A stretch of DNA of 37,358 bases from Pseudomonas avellanae BPIC 631 (GTDB taxonomy: Bacteria > Pseudomonadota > Gammaproteobacteria > Pseudomonadales > Pseudomonadaceae). A program made the position numbers and the translations under genes. The notes beneath the pieces were generated by a model. It did not search any database. It had not been told where the DNA came from and was given only the letters and a program-made list of their open reading frames with translations. Shown here one piece after another: positions 8,160 through 16,142 of this stretch (positions within the stretch are counted from its first letter, which is position 1; every line of letters begins with the position of its first letter). The stretch covers positions 1 to 37,358 of the forward strand of contig NZ_ATDK01000572.1 in NCBI RefSeq assembly GCF_000444135.1, written 5' to 3'.

Positions 8160-9488
8160 ATGCAAGTTAAGCGATTTTTCGCCGCCGATATGCGTCAAGC
8201 CATGAAACTGGTTCGCGATGAGCTGGGCGCCGAGGCGGCCATCATCGGTAACCGGCGCATTGCCGGTGGCGTAGAGCTGACTGCCGCTCTGGATTACAAG
8301 CTGTCTGCCCTGGCGCCGCGTGTGCCTAACATGGAACTCGAAGACGAGCTGCGCAAGACCCAGTCGCGCATCGTCTCCGCTCAGGCCGAACTGAACAGCC
8401 GCAGCGACAGCGATGCGTCGATCAACCTTCAGCTGTTTTCCGGCAAACCGGTGAGTGCTGTCAACACGCACATCGAACCAACGCTCGAAGAGCCGCCACG
8501 CCCGTTTGCTTACGCTCCCGCAGCGGCTGCAGAGCCTGCCGGCGGTCAGCGTGCCTTTGACTCGATGCGCTCTGAATTGAACGGCCTGCGCGAGCTGCTG
8601 GAAGTCCAGCTTGGCTCCCTGGCCTGGAACCAACTGCAAGGCAGCCGTCCGCAGCAGGCCAACCTGTGGCGCCGTCTGCAACGCGTCGGCCTGTCCGGCC
8701 CGCTGTCGCGCGACCTGCTGTCGATGATCCCGGACATCGACGAGCCTCGTCAGGCCTGGCGCATGTTGCTGGCCCATCTGGCCCGCATGATTGCCGTGCC
8801 GGACATCGAGCCGCTGGAAGAGGGCGGAGTGATTGCCATGGTCGGTCCTGCCGGTATGGGCAAGACCACCACACTGGCCAAACTGGCGGCACGTTATGTG
8901 TTGAAATACGGCCCGCAGAATATCGCCCTGGTCAGTATGGACAGTTTCCGCATCGGCGCGCAGGAGCAGCTCAAGACTCTTGGGCGCATCCTCAACGTAC
9001 CGGTCACCCATGTCGATCCGGGCCAGTCGCTGGTTCAGGCGCTGGAGCCTTTGCTGCGCAAGCGCGTGGTGCTGATCGATACCGCCGGGCTGCAGGCCAG
9101 TGATCCTGCGCTGCGCATGCAGCTGGAAAGCCTGGCAGGGCGCGGCATCAAATCACGTAACTACCTGGTGCTGGCGACGACCAGCCAGAAGCAGGTGCTG
9201 ACCGCTGCTTATCACAGTTACAAACGGTGTGGCCTGGCCGGATGCATTCTGACCAAGCTTGATGAAACAGCCAGCCTGGGCGAAGTCCTGAGCCTGGCGA
9301 TCAGTCACGAATTACCGGTGGCCTACCTCACGGACGGTCCACGTATTCCTGATGACCTGCATACTCCACGACGTCATCAATTGGTGAGCCGTGCGGTGAG
9401 TGTGCAGATGCAGGATGAGCCTAGCGAGGAAGCTATGGCGGATATGTTTGCTGACCTCTATCACACCCCTGGCAAGAGAGTGGGTTAA
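8160..9488 (+). CDS. flhF: Flagellar placement GTPase FlhF
   Basis: FlhF is an SRP-type GTPase that marks the cell pole where the flagellum is built. The 442-residue protein has an N-terminal basic/variable region (1-100), an alpha-helical N domain (about 130-215) and a G domain with P-loop GPAGMGKTTT beginning at G229, DSFRIGAQEQL, DTAGLQ and TKLDETASLGE motifs. GAGG overlaps the flhA stop and serves as ribosome site. Together with FleN it sets flagellar place and number in polarly flagellated gammaproteobacteria. Confidence 0.96.
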   Translation: MQVKRFFAADMRQAMKLVRDELGAEAAIIGNRRIAGGVELTAALDYKLSALAPRVPNMELEDELRKTQSRIVSAQAELNSRSDSDASINLQLFSGKPVSAVNTHIEPTLEEPPRPFAYAPAAAAEPAGGQRAFDSMRSELNGLRELLEVQLGSLAWNQLQGSRPQQANLWRRLQRVGLSGPLSRDLLSMIPDIDEPRQAWRMLLAHLARMIAVPDIEPLEEGGVIAMVGPAGMGKTTTLAKLAARYVLKYGPQNIALVSMDSFRIGAQEQLKTLGRILNVPVTHVDPGQSLVQALEPLLRKRVVLIDTAGLQASDPALRMQLESLAGRGIKSRNYLVLATTSQKQVLTAAYHSYKRCGLAGCILTKLDETASLGEVLSLAISHELPVAYLTDGPRIPDDLHTPRRHQLVSRAVSVQMQDEPSEEAMADMFADLYHTPGKRVG

Positions 9489-9491
9489 GTG

Positions 9492-9602
9492 ATGGATATT
9501 TTTGGAATGTCCCTGCGTCAACGGTCTGCCATGCGGTGTTCATTTGCGAACGTGCAGCCCTCGATGTGGTTTCGGTCTACGCAAGACAAGGTAAAGAAAT
9601 AA
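9492..9602 (+). CDS. Possible 36-residue small protein between flhF and fleN
   Basis: An ATG at 9492, three bases after the flhF stop, opens a frame of 36 codons that fills the whole gap and ends with TAA one base before the fleN ATG. The peptide begins MDIFGMSLRQ and ends RSTQDKVKK; it is mildly basic with no domain I recognise. No strong ribosome site is seen, though translation could be coupled to flhF. It may be chance or a leader peptide. The exact fit to the gap is the only argument for it. Confidence 0.3.
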   Translation: MDIFGMSLRQRSAMRCSFANVQPSMWFRSTQDKVKK

Positions 9603-9603
9603 C

Positions 9604-10437
9604 ATGGGCAGCATGCATCCCGTACAGGTTATCGCGGTGACCGGTGGCAAAGGTGGCGTCGGTAAGACTAACGTGTCAGTGAACCTATCACTGGCCCTCG
9701 CCGAGCTTGGCAGGCGCGTCATGCTGCTGGATGCCGATCTTGGCCTGGCCAATGTCGACGTTTTGCTTGGGCTGACGCCTAAACGCACGCTTGCCGACGT
9801 GATAGAGGGTCGCTGTGAATTGCGCGACGTTCTGTTGCAGGGGCCGGGCGGGGTTCGTATCGTGCCTGCGGCCTCTGGCACCCAGAGCATGGTGCACCTG
9901 TCGCCGGCCCAGCATGCCGGCCTTATTCAGGCGTTCAGCGAGATTGGCGACAACCTCGATGTGCTGGTGATCGATACCGCTGCCGGTATCGGCGAATCGG
10001 TGGTCAGCTTCGTGCGCGCCGCTCAGGAAGTGCTGCTGGTGGTGTGCGACGAGCCCACGTCGATCACCGATGCGTACGCCCTGATCAAACTGCTCAATCG
10101 CGACTACGGCATGAACCGCTTCCGGGTGCTGGCCAACATGGCCCAGAGCCCGCAGGAAGGACGCAACCTGTTCGCCAAACTCACCAAAGTGACTGATCGT
10201 TTTCTTGATGTTGCCCTGCAGTATGTAGGTGCCGTGCCGTACGACGAGTGCGTGCGCAAGGCGGTACAAAAGCAGCGTGCCGTCTACGAAGCATTCCCGC
10301 GTTCCAAATGTGCGCTGGCTTTCAAGGCCATCGCCCAGAAGGTTGATACCTGGCCGTTGCCAGCCAACCCGCGGGGTCATCTCGAGTTCTTCGTTGAGCG
10401 ACTCGTTCACCAGACCAGTGCGGGGCCTGTGCAATGA
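9604..10437 (+). CDS. fleN: Flagellar number regulator FleN (FlhG), MinD-like ATPase
   Basis: FleN is a ParA/MinD-family ATPase that restrains flagellar number by antagonising the master activator FleQ, and works against FlhF. The 277-residue product has a deviant Walker A motif KGGVGKT at residues 16-22, the DADLGLANVDVLLG segment, Walker B VLVIDTAAGI, and a C-terminal helix region. AAGG lies upstream of the ATG. A second in-frame ATG is three codons in. Its last four bases overlap the start of fliA (ATGA), so the two are translationally coupled. Confidence 0.96.
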   Translation: MGSMHPVQVIAVTGGKGGVGKTNVSVNLSLALAELGRRVMLLDADLGLANVDVLLGLTPKRTLADVIEGRCELRDVLLQGPGGVRIVPAASGTQSMVHLSPAQHAGLIQAFSEIGDNLDVLVIDTAAGIGESVVSFVRAAQEVLLVVCDEPTSITDAYALIKLLNRDYGMNRFRVLANMAQSPQEGRNLFAKLTKVTDRFLDVALQYVGAVPYDECVRKAVQKQRAVYEAFPRSKCALAFKAIAQKVDTWPLPANPRGHLEFFVERLVHQTSAGPVQ

Positions 10438-11174
10438 ATGCGAGCGGCTACCAGATGTACAGTAAGACCTCCCGTAATTCGCAGTACGAGTTGATCGAGC
10501 GTTATGCGCCGCTGGTCAAGCGTATCGCTTATCATCTGCTGGCGCGCTTGCCGGCCAGTGTGCAGGTCGAGGATCTGATCCAGGCCGGCATGATCGGCCT
10601 GCTCGAAGTCTCCACCAAGTATGATTCCACCAAGGGTGCGAGTTTCGAGACCTATGCCGGTATTCGCATTCGTGGTGCAATGCTTGATGAGGTTCGCAAG
10701 GGGGACTGGGCGCCTCGCTCGGTTCACCGCAATACCCGTATGGTCAGTGACGCAATTCGCGCAATTGAAGCTAAAACCGGTCGTGACGCTAAAGATCACG
10801 AGGTTGCGGCCGAACTCCAGTTGAGTCTTGATGATTATTACGGGATTTTGAATGACACCTTGGGCAGCCGCCTCTTCAGTTTCGACGACCTGCTGCAGGA
10901 CGGCGATCATGAAGGGCTGCACGAGGACGGCGCAAGCGGTTCGCTTGAGCCGTCACGCGACCTGGAAGACGAGCGCTTCCAGGCAGCGTTGGCCGATGCA
11001 ATTGCCAATTTGCCAGAGCGCGAGCGTCTGGTGTTGGCGCTGTACTACGACGAAGAGCTGAACCTCAAGGAAATCGGAGAGGTTCTTGGTGTCAGCGAAT
11101 CTCGAGTCAGTCAGTTACACAGCCAGTGCGCAGCTCGTTTGCGAGGGCGTTTGGGGGAGTGGCGAGCGCGTTGA
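10434..11174 (+). CDS. fliA: Flagellar sigma factor FliA (sigma28)
   Basis: FliA directs RNA polymerase to late flagellar promoters. The 246-residue protein shows region 2 (YAPLVKRIAYHLLARLPASVQVEDLIQ, about 19-45, then the GASFETYAGIRIRGAMLDE core), region 3, and a region 4 helix-turn-helix (LNLKEIGEVLGVSESRVSQLHSQC, about 205-228). Length matches the family. It overlaps fleN by four bases. Candidate target promoters with TCAAG-like -35 and GCCGATA -10 elements occur in this window at 12516, 18642 and 22353. Confidence 0.97.
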   Translation: MNASGYQMYSKTSRNSQYELIERYAPLVKRIAYHLLARLPASVQVEDLIQAGMIGLLEVSTKYDSTKGASFETYAGIRIRGAMLDEVRKGDWAPRSVHRNTRMVSDAIRAIEAKTGRDAKDHEVAAELQLSLDDYYGILNDTLGSRLFSFDDLLQDGDHEGLHEDGASGSLEPSRDLEDERFQAALADAIANLPERERLVLALYYDEELNLKEIGEVLGVSESRVSQLHSQCAARLRGRLGEWRAR

Positions 11175-11363
11175 CGGCAGTGCGCGACGTTTGTCGTGCG
11201 TTGTCTGCATGCCGGCTGTGCAAAGCGTTACGTGGTAGCAGGATAGACGAGGCAAGGGCCTGTCGGGCAATGTCTCGATGGGCTTTAGTCGCAGTCTTGA
11301 CTGTCGTTGTGCCAAGCCCGTCGTCGTTTCGTATAGCTGGGGGTGTGCTGTGCCAGTATTGAG

Positions 11364-11388
11364 TGAACAGCGTGTTCAGGTGCTGAAC
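11364..11388. promoter_or_regulatory. Overlapping inverted repeats in the cheY leader
   Basis: Two perfect palindromes share a half-site: TGAACA-GCG-TGTTCA (11364-11378) and GTTCAG-GTG-CTGAAC (11374-11388). They lie 27-63 bases before the probable cheY start, in the 228-base gap after fliA. They could be an operator with three half-sites or alternative RNA hairpins. No U-tract follows, so a terminator is unlikely. I see no clear sigma70, sigma54 or sigma28 promoter in this gap. Confidence 0.4.
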
Positions 11389-11414
11389 GCGTTAAAGACT
11401 GCTTGGAGGTCGAA

Positions 11415-11801
11415 TTGGACAAGAACATGAAAATCCTCATCGTTGATGACTTCTCAACGATGCGGCGGATCATCAAGAATCTGTTGCGTGATCTGGGGTT
11501 TACCAACACATCTGAAGCGGATGACGGTCTGACCGCATTACCGATGCTGCAGAGCGGTGCCTTTGACTTTCTGGTGACGGACTGGAACATGCCTGGCATG
11601 ACCGGTATCGACTTGTTGCGTCAGGTCCGTGCGGACGATCGTCTCAAGAGCCTTCCTGTACTGATGGTTACTGCCGAAGCCAAGCGTGAGCAGATCATTG
11701 AAGCTGCCCAGGCCGGGGTGAACGGTTATGTAGTCAAGCCATTCACGGCTCAAGCGCTGAAAGAGAAGATCGAAAAGATCTTTGAACGCGTCAATAGCTG
11801 A
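11415..11801 (+). CDS. cheY: Chemotaxis response regulator CheY
   Basis: CheY is the single-domain receiver that, when phosphorylated by CheA, binds FliM to change motor rotation. Counting from MKILIVDDF (ATG at 11427, 124 residues) the acidic pocket is D7/D8, the phosphorylation site D52 (TDWNMPG), with T/S in VTAEAK and K in VKPF. The TTG at 11415 (adding MDKN) is placed four bases after GGAGGT, better than the ATG at 11427, which is 16 bases away; I therefore give TTG, but the ATG form is the classical protein. It heads the che block of this cluster. Confidence 0.93.
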   Translation: MDKNMKILIVDDFSTMRRIIKNLLRDLGFTNTSEADDGLTALPMLQSGAFDFLVTDWNMPGMTGIDLLRQVRADDRLKSLPVLMVTAEAKREQIIEAAQAGVNGYVVKPFTAQALKEKIEKIFERVNS

Positions 11802-11820
11802 TGCATGCCGTGAGGGCGCT

Positions 11821-12606
11821 ATGGATAACAATGATTCGATGGCCGACTTTGAGTCGACCTTAAAAAGACACGCACAGGAACTCGTCACCAGCCTTGAAAA
11901 AGGCCGTTTCGGCGAAGCTGTACAGCTGATCCATGAGCTCAATCAGACCCGTGACCGCGGCCTTTATCAGGAAGTGGGTAAGCTGACGCGTGAGTTGCAC
12001 AGTGCAATCGTCAATTTCCACATTGATCCGCATATGCCTCAGGCCGAAGAGGTGTCGCAGATCACGGACGCGACCGAGCGTCTGTCCTACGTCGTCAGGC
12101 TGACCGAGAACGCGGCCAACCGCACGATGGATCTGGTCGAGGAAAGCACGCCGCTCATGAATGGTCTGAGTACCGACGCCAAGGCGTTGAGCGAAGACTG
12201 GGGACGCTTCATGCGTCGCGAAATCGGTGCCGAAGAGTTTCGCGAACTGGCCAAGCGCGTCGATGGTTTTCTGACGCGTACCGAGAAGGAAAGCCATACG
12301 GTTTCCGCGCACCTCAACGATATTCTGCTTGCTCAGGATTACCAGGACCTCACCGGTCAGGTGATCAAGCGCGTCACGCAACTGGTGACCGAAGTAGAGG
12401 GTAATTTGCTCAAGCTGGTGCTCATGGCCAGCCATGTCGATCGCTTCGCTGGCATCGAACATGACGAAGAATCCATCCTTGCTGAAAAAGATCCTAAAAA
12501 ACATCTCGCCAAGGGTGAAGGTCCGCAGATTCATGCCGATAAACGTGAAGACGTCGTATCCGGACAGGATGATGTAGACGATCTGCTATCGAGCCTCGGC
12601 TTCTAA
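11821..12606 (+). CDS. cheZ: CheY-phosphate phosphatase CheZ
   Basis: CheZ removes phosphate from CheY to end the signal. The 261-residue protein is a long helical hairpin; the segment LLAQDYQDLTGQVIKRV contains the catalytic Asp/Gln pair of the family. The extreme C-terminus, QDDVDDLLSSLGF, is the CheY-tethering peptide seen in E. coli CheZ. The ATG at 11821 is chosen because it follows GAGGG at a fair distance and clears the cheY stop; an ATG at 11782 would overlap cheY by 20 bases. A possible FliA promoter lies in its last 100 bases. Confidence 0.95.
   Translation: MDNNDSMADFESTLKRHAQELVTSLEKGRFGEAVQLIHELNQTRDRGLYQEVGKLTRELHSAIVNFHIDPHMPQAEEVSQITDATERLSYVVRLTENAANRTMDLVEESTPLMNGLSTDAKALSEDWGRFMRREIGAEEFRELAKRVDGFLTRTEKESHTVSAHLNDILLAQDYQDLTGQVIKRVTQLVTEVEGNLLKLVLMASHVDRFAGIEHDEESILAEKDPKKHLAKGEGPQIHADKREDVVSGQDDVDDLLSSLGF
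12516..12542 (+). promoter_or_regulatory. Possible FliA (sigma28) promoter inside cheZ, upstream of cheA
   Basis: A perfect GCCGATAA -10 element (12535-12542) follows TGAAGGTC (12516-12523; five of eight matches to TCAAGTTT) with the standard 11-base spacer. Transcription would start near 12550, about 90 bases before the cheA ATG. It lies in coding sequence, so chance is possible; codon use alone can give GCC-GAT-AA. Confidence 0.45.
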
Positions 12607-12639
12607 GGTCTGTTGACGGTTAATTTTAGGGAGCACCCC

Positions 12640-14913
12640 ATGAGCTTCGGCGCCGATGAAGAGATCCTTCAGGATTTTCTGGTAGAGGCCGGCGAAATTC
12701 TGGAGCAGTTGTCAGAACAATTGGTCGAGCTGGAAAGCCGACCGGATGATGCTGATCTGCTCAATGCAATTTTTCGCGGTTTTCACACTGTAAAAGGCGG
12801 CGCCGGCTTCCTCCAGCTCCATGAGCTGGTGGAGTGCTGCCACATCGCCGAGAACGTGTTCGACATCCTTCGCAAGGGTGAGCGGCGCGTTGATTCCGAA
12901 CTGATGGATGTGGTCCTGGAAGCTCTGGACACGGTCAACAGCATGTTCGGTCAGGTACGTGAACGGACTGACGTGACTGCGGCGACGCCGGAACTGCTGG
13001 CGGCGCTGGCGCGTCTGGCCGAGCCTCAATCTGCCGATGAGGTTGCCGCTCCCGAGCCTGAACCGGTGGTCGAAGCTGTCGCGCCGGTAGCTGCACCAGC
13101 CGCCGCTGGCGATGACATCACCGACGATGAGTTCGAGCAACTGCTCGACTCGTTGCATGGCTCAAACCCGGTGTCTGTACCTGCAGCTCCGGTTGCAGCA
13201 GCCGTTGCAGCGTCTGCCAGCGACGAGATTACCGATCAGGAGTTCGAATCCCTGCTCGACCATCTGCACGGCAAAGGCAAGTTTGCGGCGGATGTTGCTG
13301 CAGCTCCCGTGCCTGCACCTGCTGCCCAGAGCAGCAAGGCTGCGCCCGGCGACGAAATAACCGACGACGAGTTCGAAGCGTTGCTCGATCAGCTGCACGG
13401 CAAGGGCTCGTTTGACAGTGCTGTGGCCGCGCCGGTTGCCGCCGCTGTTGCCGCCAAGGCACCGAGTGCTGCGAAGGCATCGGACGAGATCACCGATCAC
13501 GAATTCGAAAACCTGCTGGACGAATTGCACGGCAAGGGCAAGTTCGAGCCTCAGGCCATCGCTGCCAAGGCGCCTGCACCGGCCCCGGCTGCTGCGCCAA
13601 CTGCGCCAACTGCGCCAACTGCGCCAGCTGCGGTTGCCAAGCCTGCCCCGGCACCTGTTGCCAAGGCCGAAGCTGCCAAAGCGGCTGCACCTGCACCTGC
13701 CCGGGCGCCTGCGCCTTCCGGTGAAAAACCGGTGGCCACGGAAGCTGAAACCACGGTTCGTGTCGATACCGCTCGACTGGACGAGATCATGAACATGGTC
13801 GGCGAGCTGGTACTGGTGCGTAACCGTCTGGTGCGTCTGGGTCTGAACAGTGGCGATGAAGCCATGTCCAAGGCGGTTTCCAACCTGGATGTGGTCACTG
13901 CGGACCTGCAGACCGCGGTCATGAAGACCCGCATGCAGCCGATCAAGAAAGTCTTTGGTCGCTTCCCGCGTCTGGTACGTGACCTGGCTCGCCAGCTCAA
14001 GAAAGAGATCAACCTGGAACTGGTCGGTGAAGAAACCGACCTCGACAAGAACCTCGTAGAGGCGCTTGCCGACCCGCTGGTCCACTTGGTGCGCAACGCG
14101 GTCGACCACGGTATCGAAACGCCGGAAGAACGCGAAGCCTCGGGCAAGTCCCGCGGCGGCAAGGTGATTCTTTCGGCAGAGCAGGAAGGCGACCATATCC
14201 TGCTGTCGATTTCCGATGACGGCAAGGGCATGGACCCCAACGTGCTGCGCTCGATTGCGGTCAAACGTGGCGTCATGGACAAGGATGCAGCCGATCGGTT
14301 GAGCGACACCGATTGCTACAACCTGATCTTTGCACCGGGCTTCTCGACCAAGACCGAGATTTCCGATGTCTCGGGCCGTGGTGTGGGCATGGACGTGGTG
14401 AAAACCAAGATTTCCCAGCTCAACGGTTCGATCAACATCTATTCGACCAAGGGCCAGGGCTCGAAGATCGTCATCAAGGTGCCTTTGACCCTGGCGATCA
14501 TGCCGACTCTGATGGTGATGCTGGGTAACCAGGCATTCGCCTTCCCGCTGGTCAATGTCAACGAAATCTTCCACCTGAACCTGTCGACTACCAACGTCGT
14601 TGACGGCCAGGAAGTGGTGATCGTGCGTGATAAAGCCTTGCCGCTGTTCTACCTCAAGCGCTGGCTGGTCAGTTCGGCGGCTCATGAAGAGCAGCGAGAA
14701 GGGCACGTCGTGATTCTTACGGTAGGCACCCAGCGCATCGGCTTTGTCGTCGATCAACTGGTCGGTCAGGAAGAAGTGGTCATCAAACCGCTGGGCAAGA
14801 TGCTGCAAGGTACGCCGGGCATGTCGGGCGCCACCATCACCGGTGACGGTCGCATCGCCTTGATTCTCGATGTACCCAGCATGCTCAAGCGTTACGCCGC
14901 TCGGCGTATTTGA
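12640..14913 (+). CDS. cheA: Chemotaxis histidine kinase CheA
   Basis: CheA autophosphorylates in response to receptors and passes phosphate to CheY and CheB. The 757 residues comprise a P1 HPt domain with H49 (FHTVKGGAGF), a long Ala/Pro-rich linker (about 125-365), P3 dimerisation (from about 370), a P4 ATPase (N box with N486, DDGKGMD, GRGVGMDVV) and a CheW-like P5 (about 625-757). A classical P2 domain is not visible. Instead the linker holds four near-identical 17-residue motifs of the form DEITDxEFExLLDxLHG at 158-174, 195-211, 238-254 and 282-298. The ATG at 12640 follows AGGGAG; an upstream start at 12613 has no ribosome site. Confidence 0.96.
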   Translation: MSFGADEEILQDFLVEAGEILEQLSEQLVELESRPDDADLLNAIFRGFHTVKGGAGFLQLHELVECCHIAENVFDILRKGERRVDSELMDVVLEALDTVNSMFGQVRERTDVTAATPELLAALARLAEPQSADEVAAPEPEPVVEAVAPVAAPAAAGDDITDDEFEQLLDSLHGSNPVSVPAAPVAAAVAASASDEITDQEFESLLDHLHGKGKFAADVAAAPVPAPAAQSSKAAPGDEITDDEFEALLDQLHGKGSFDSAVAAPVAAAVAAKAPSAAKASDEITDHEFENLLDELHGKGKFEPQAIAAKAPAPAPAAAPTAPTAPTAPAAVAKPAPAPVAKAEAAKAAAPAPARAPAPSGEKPVATEAETTVRVDTARLDEIMNMVGELVLVRNRLVRLGLNSGDEAMSKAVSNLDVVTADLQTAVMKTRMQPIKKVFGRFPRLVRDLARQLKKEINLELVGEETDLDKNLVEALADPLVHLVRNAVDHGIETPEEREASGKSRGGKVILSAEQEGDHILLSISDDGKGMDPNVLRSIAVKRGVMDKDAADRLSDTDCYNLIFAPGFSTKTEISDVSGRGVGMDVVKTKISQLNGSINIYSTKGQGSKIVIKVPLTLAIMPTLMVMLGNQAFAFPLVNVNEIFHLNLSTTNVVDGQEVVIVRDKALPLFYLKRWLVSSAAHEEQREGHVVILTVGTQRIGFVVDQLVGQEEVVIKPLGKMLQGTPGMSGATITGDGRIALILDVPSMLKRYAARRI
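13111..13533 (+). repeat. Four in-frame copies of a 17-residue motif in the CheA linker
   Basis: Copies lie at 13111-13161, 13222-13272, 13351-13401 and 13483-13533, spaced 111, 129 and 132 bases. Consensus D-[DE]-I-T-D-x-E-F-E-x-L-L-D-x-L-H-G; copies 2-4 continue with KG[KS]F. The intervening sequence is low-complexity Ala/Pro. The conserved motif against variable spacers argues that the motif itself is selected. Confidence 0.9.
13594..13629 (+). repeat. 9-base tandem repeat in cheA
   Basis: Three perfect copies of GCGCCAACT (13594-13620) and one imperfect copy (13621-13629) encode Ala-Pro-Thr steps in the linker. Copy-number change would alter linker length without a frameshift. Confidence 0.85.
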
Positions 14914-14963
14914 ATCCGGGGTTGCGGGCAGCCTGGCTGCCTTCAACACCTATTGGAGTGTTT

Positions 14964-16142
14964 ATGGCAGTCAAGGTCCTGGTGGTGGATGATTCCGGTT
15001 TTTTCCGCCGCCGTGTCACGGAAATTCTTTCTTCGGACCCCAACATTGTAGTTGTCGGCACCGCCACCAACGGCAAGGAAGCGATCGAGCAGGCGCTGGC
15101 CCTCAAGCCTGACGTCATCACCATGGACTACGAAATGCCGATGATGGATGGCATTACCGCAGTTCGTCACATCATGCAGCGTATTCCCACGCCGGTATTG
15201 ATGTTCTCGTCGCTGACGCATGAGGGTGCGCGCGTGACGCTGGATGCTCTGGACGCCGGTGCAGTGGATTTTCTGCCCAAGAATTTCGAAGATATCTCGC
15301 GCAACCCGCAGAAGGTCAAGCAACTGCTGTGCGAGAAAATCAACAGCATTTCGCGCAGTAACCGCCGTTCGAGCGGTATGGGTTCGGCCAGCGCTGCATC
15401 GCCAGCACCGGCTGCTCCCGCGCCATCGACCCTGTCCAGTCGTGCGCCTGCGCCCTCGGCAGCAGCGCCAGCCCGAGCTGTGCCTTCACGCACTGCTGCG
15501 CCCGCTGCTGCACCGGCCGCTCATGGTCATGCTCATCATGCGCCTGCGCACCCGACCACTACCGGCACTGCCAAGCGCAAGGCTTACAAGCTGGTGGCCA
15601 TTGGCACCTCGACGGGCGGCCCGGTTGCATTGCAGCGGGTATTGACCCAGTTGCCAGCCAATTTTCCGGCACCGCTGGTGCTGATTCAGCACATGCCTGC
15701 AGCGTTCACCAAGGCCTTTGCCGAGCGCCTCGACAAGCTGTGCAAGATCAGCGTCAAGGAAGCTGAGGACGGTGACGTGCTGCGTCCGGGTCTGGCGCTG
15801 CTGGCGCCAGGTGGCAAGCAGATGATGGTCGACAGCCGTGGCACGGTGAAAATCCTGCCGGGTGACGAGCGCCTGAATTACAAGCCTTGTGTGGACATCA
15901 CCTTTGGTTCTGCCGCCAAGTCGTATGGCGACAAGGTGCTCTCGGTTGTGTTGACCGGCATGGGTGCCGATGGCCGTGAAGGAGCGCGCCTGCTCAAGCA
16001 GGTCGGCAGTACCGTGTGGGCGCAGGATGAAGCGAGCTGCGTGATCTATGGCATGCCGATGGCGATCGTCAAGGCTGAGCTCGCGGACGCGATCTACAGT
16101 CTGGATGACATCGGTCGGCACCTGGTCGAGGCCTGTCTCTGA
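14964..16142 (+). CDS. cheB: Chemotaxis methylesterase CheB
   Basis: CheB removes methyl groups from (and deamidates) chemoreceptors to give adaptation. The 392-residue protein has a receiver domain with D9/D10 and phosphorylation site D55, a long Ala/Pro linker (about 137-200) with a His-rich patch (HGHAHHAPAH), and the methylesterase domain with catalytic S216 (GTSTGGP), H243 (IQHMP) and D336 (GMGADG). The ATG at 14964 follows TTGGAG; an in-frame ATG at 14910 overlaps cheA. The stop overlaps the motC start (TGATG). Confidence 0.96.
   Translation: MAVKVLVVDDSGFFRRRVTEILSSDPNIVVVGTATNGKEAIEQALALKPDVITMDYEMPMMDGITAVRHIMQRIPTPVLMFSSLTHEGARVTLDALDAGAVDFLPKNFEDISRNPQKVKQLLCEKINSISRSNRRSSGMGSASAASPAPAAPAPSTLSSRAPAPSAAAPARAVPSRTAAPAAAPAAHGHAHHAPAHPTTTGTAKRKAYKLVAIGTSTGGPVALQRVLTQLPANFPAPLVLIQHMPAAFTKAFAERLDKLCKISVKEAEDGDVLRPGLALLAPGGKQMMVDSRGTVKILPGDERLNYKPCVDITFGSAAKSYGDKVLSVVLTGMGADGREGARLLKQVGSTVWAQDEASCVIYGMPMAIVKAELADAIYSLDDIGRHLVEACL

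Noticed and set aside
9499..9518. GG...GC pair as a sigma54 promoter for fleN
   Set aside because: Only nine bases lie between GG and GC; ten are needed.
11312..11335. CCAAG...TCGTATA as a sigma28 promoter for cheY
   Set aside because: Distance between elements is three bases too short and the -10 is poor.
13162..14949. 595-codon open frame antisense to cheA
   Set aside because: Arises from the GC-rich codon pattern of cheA; its translation is low-complexity Arg/His/Asp with no domain, and cheA is certain.
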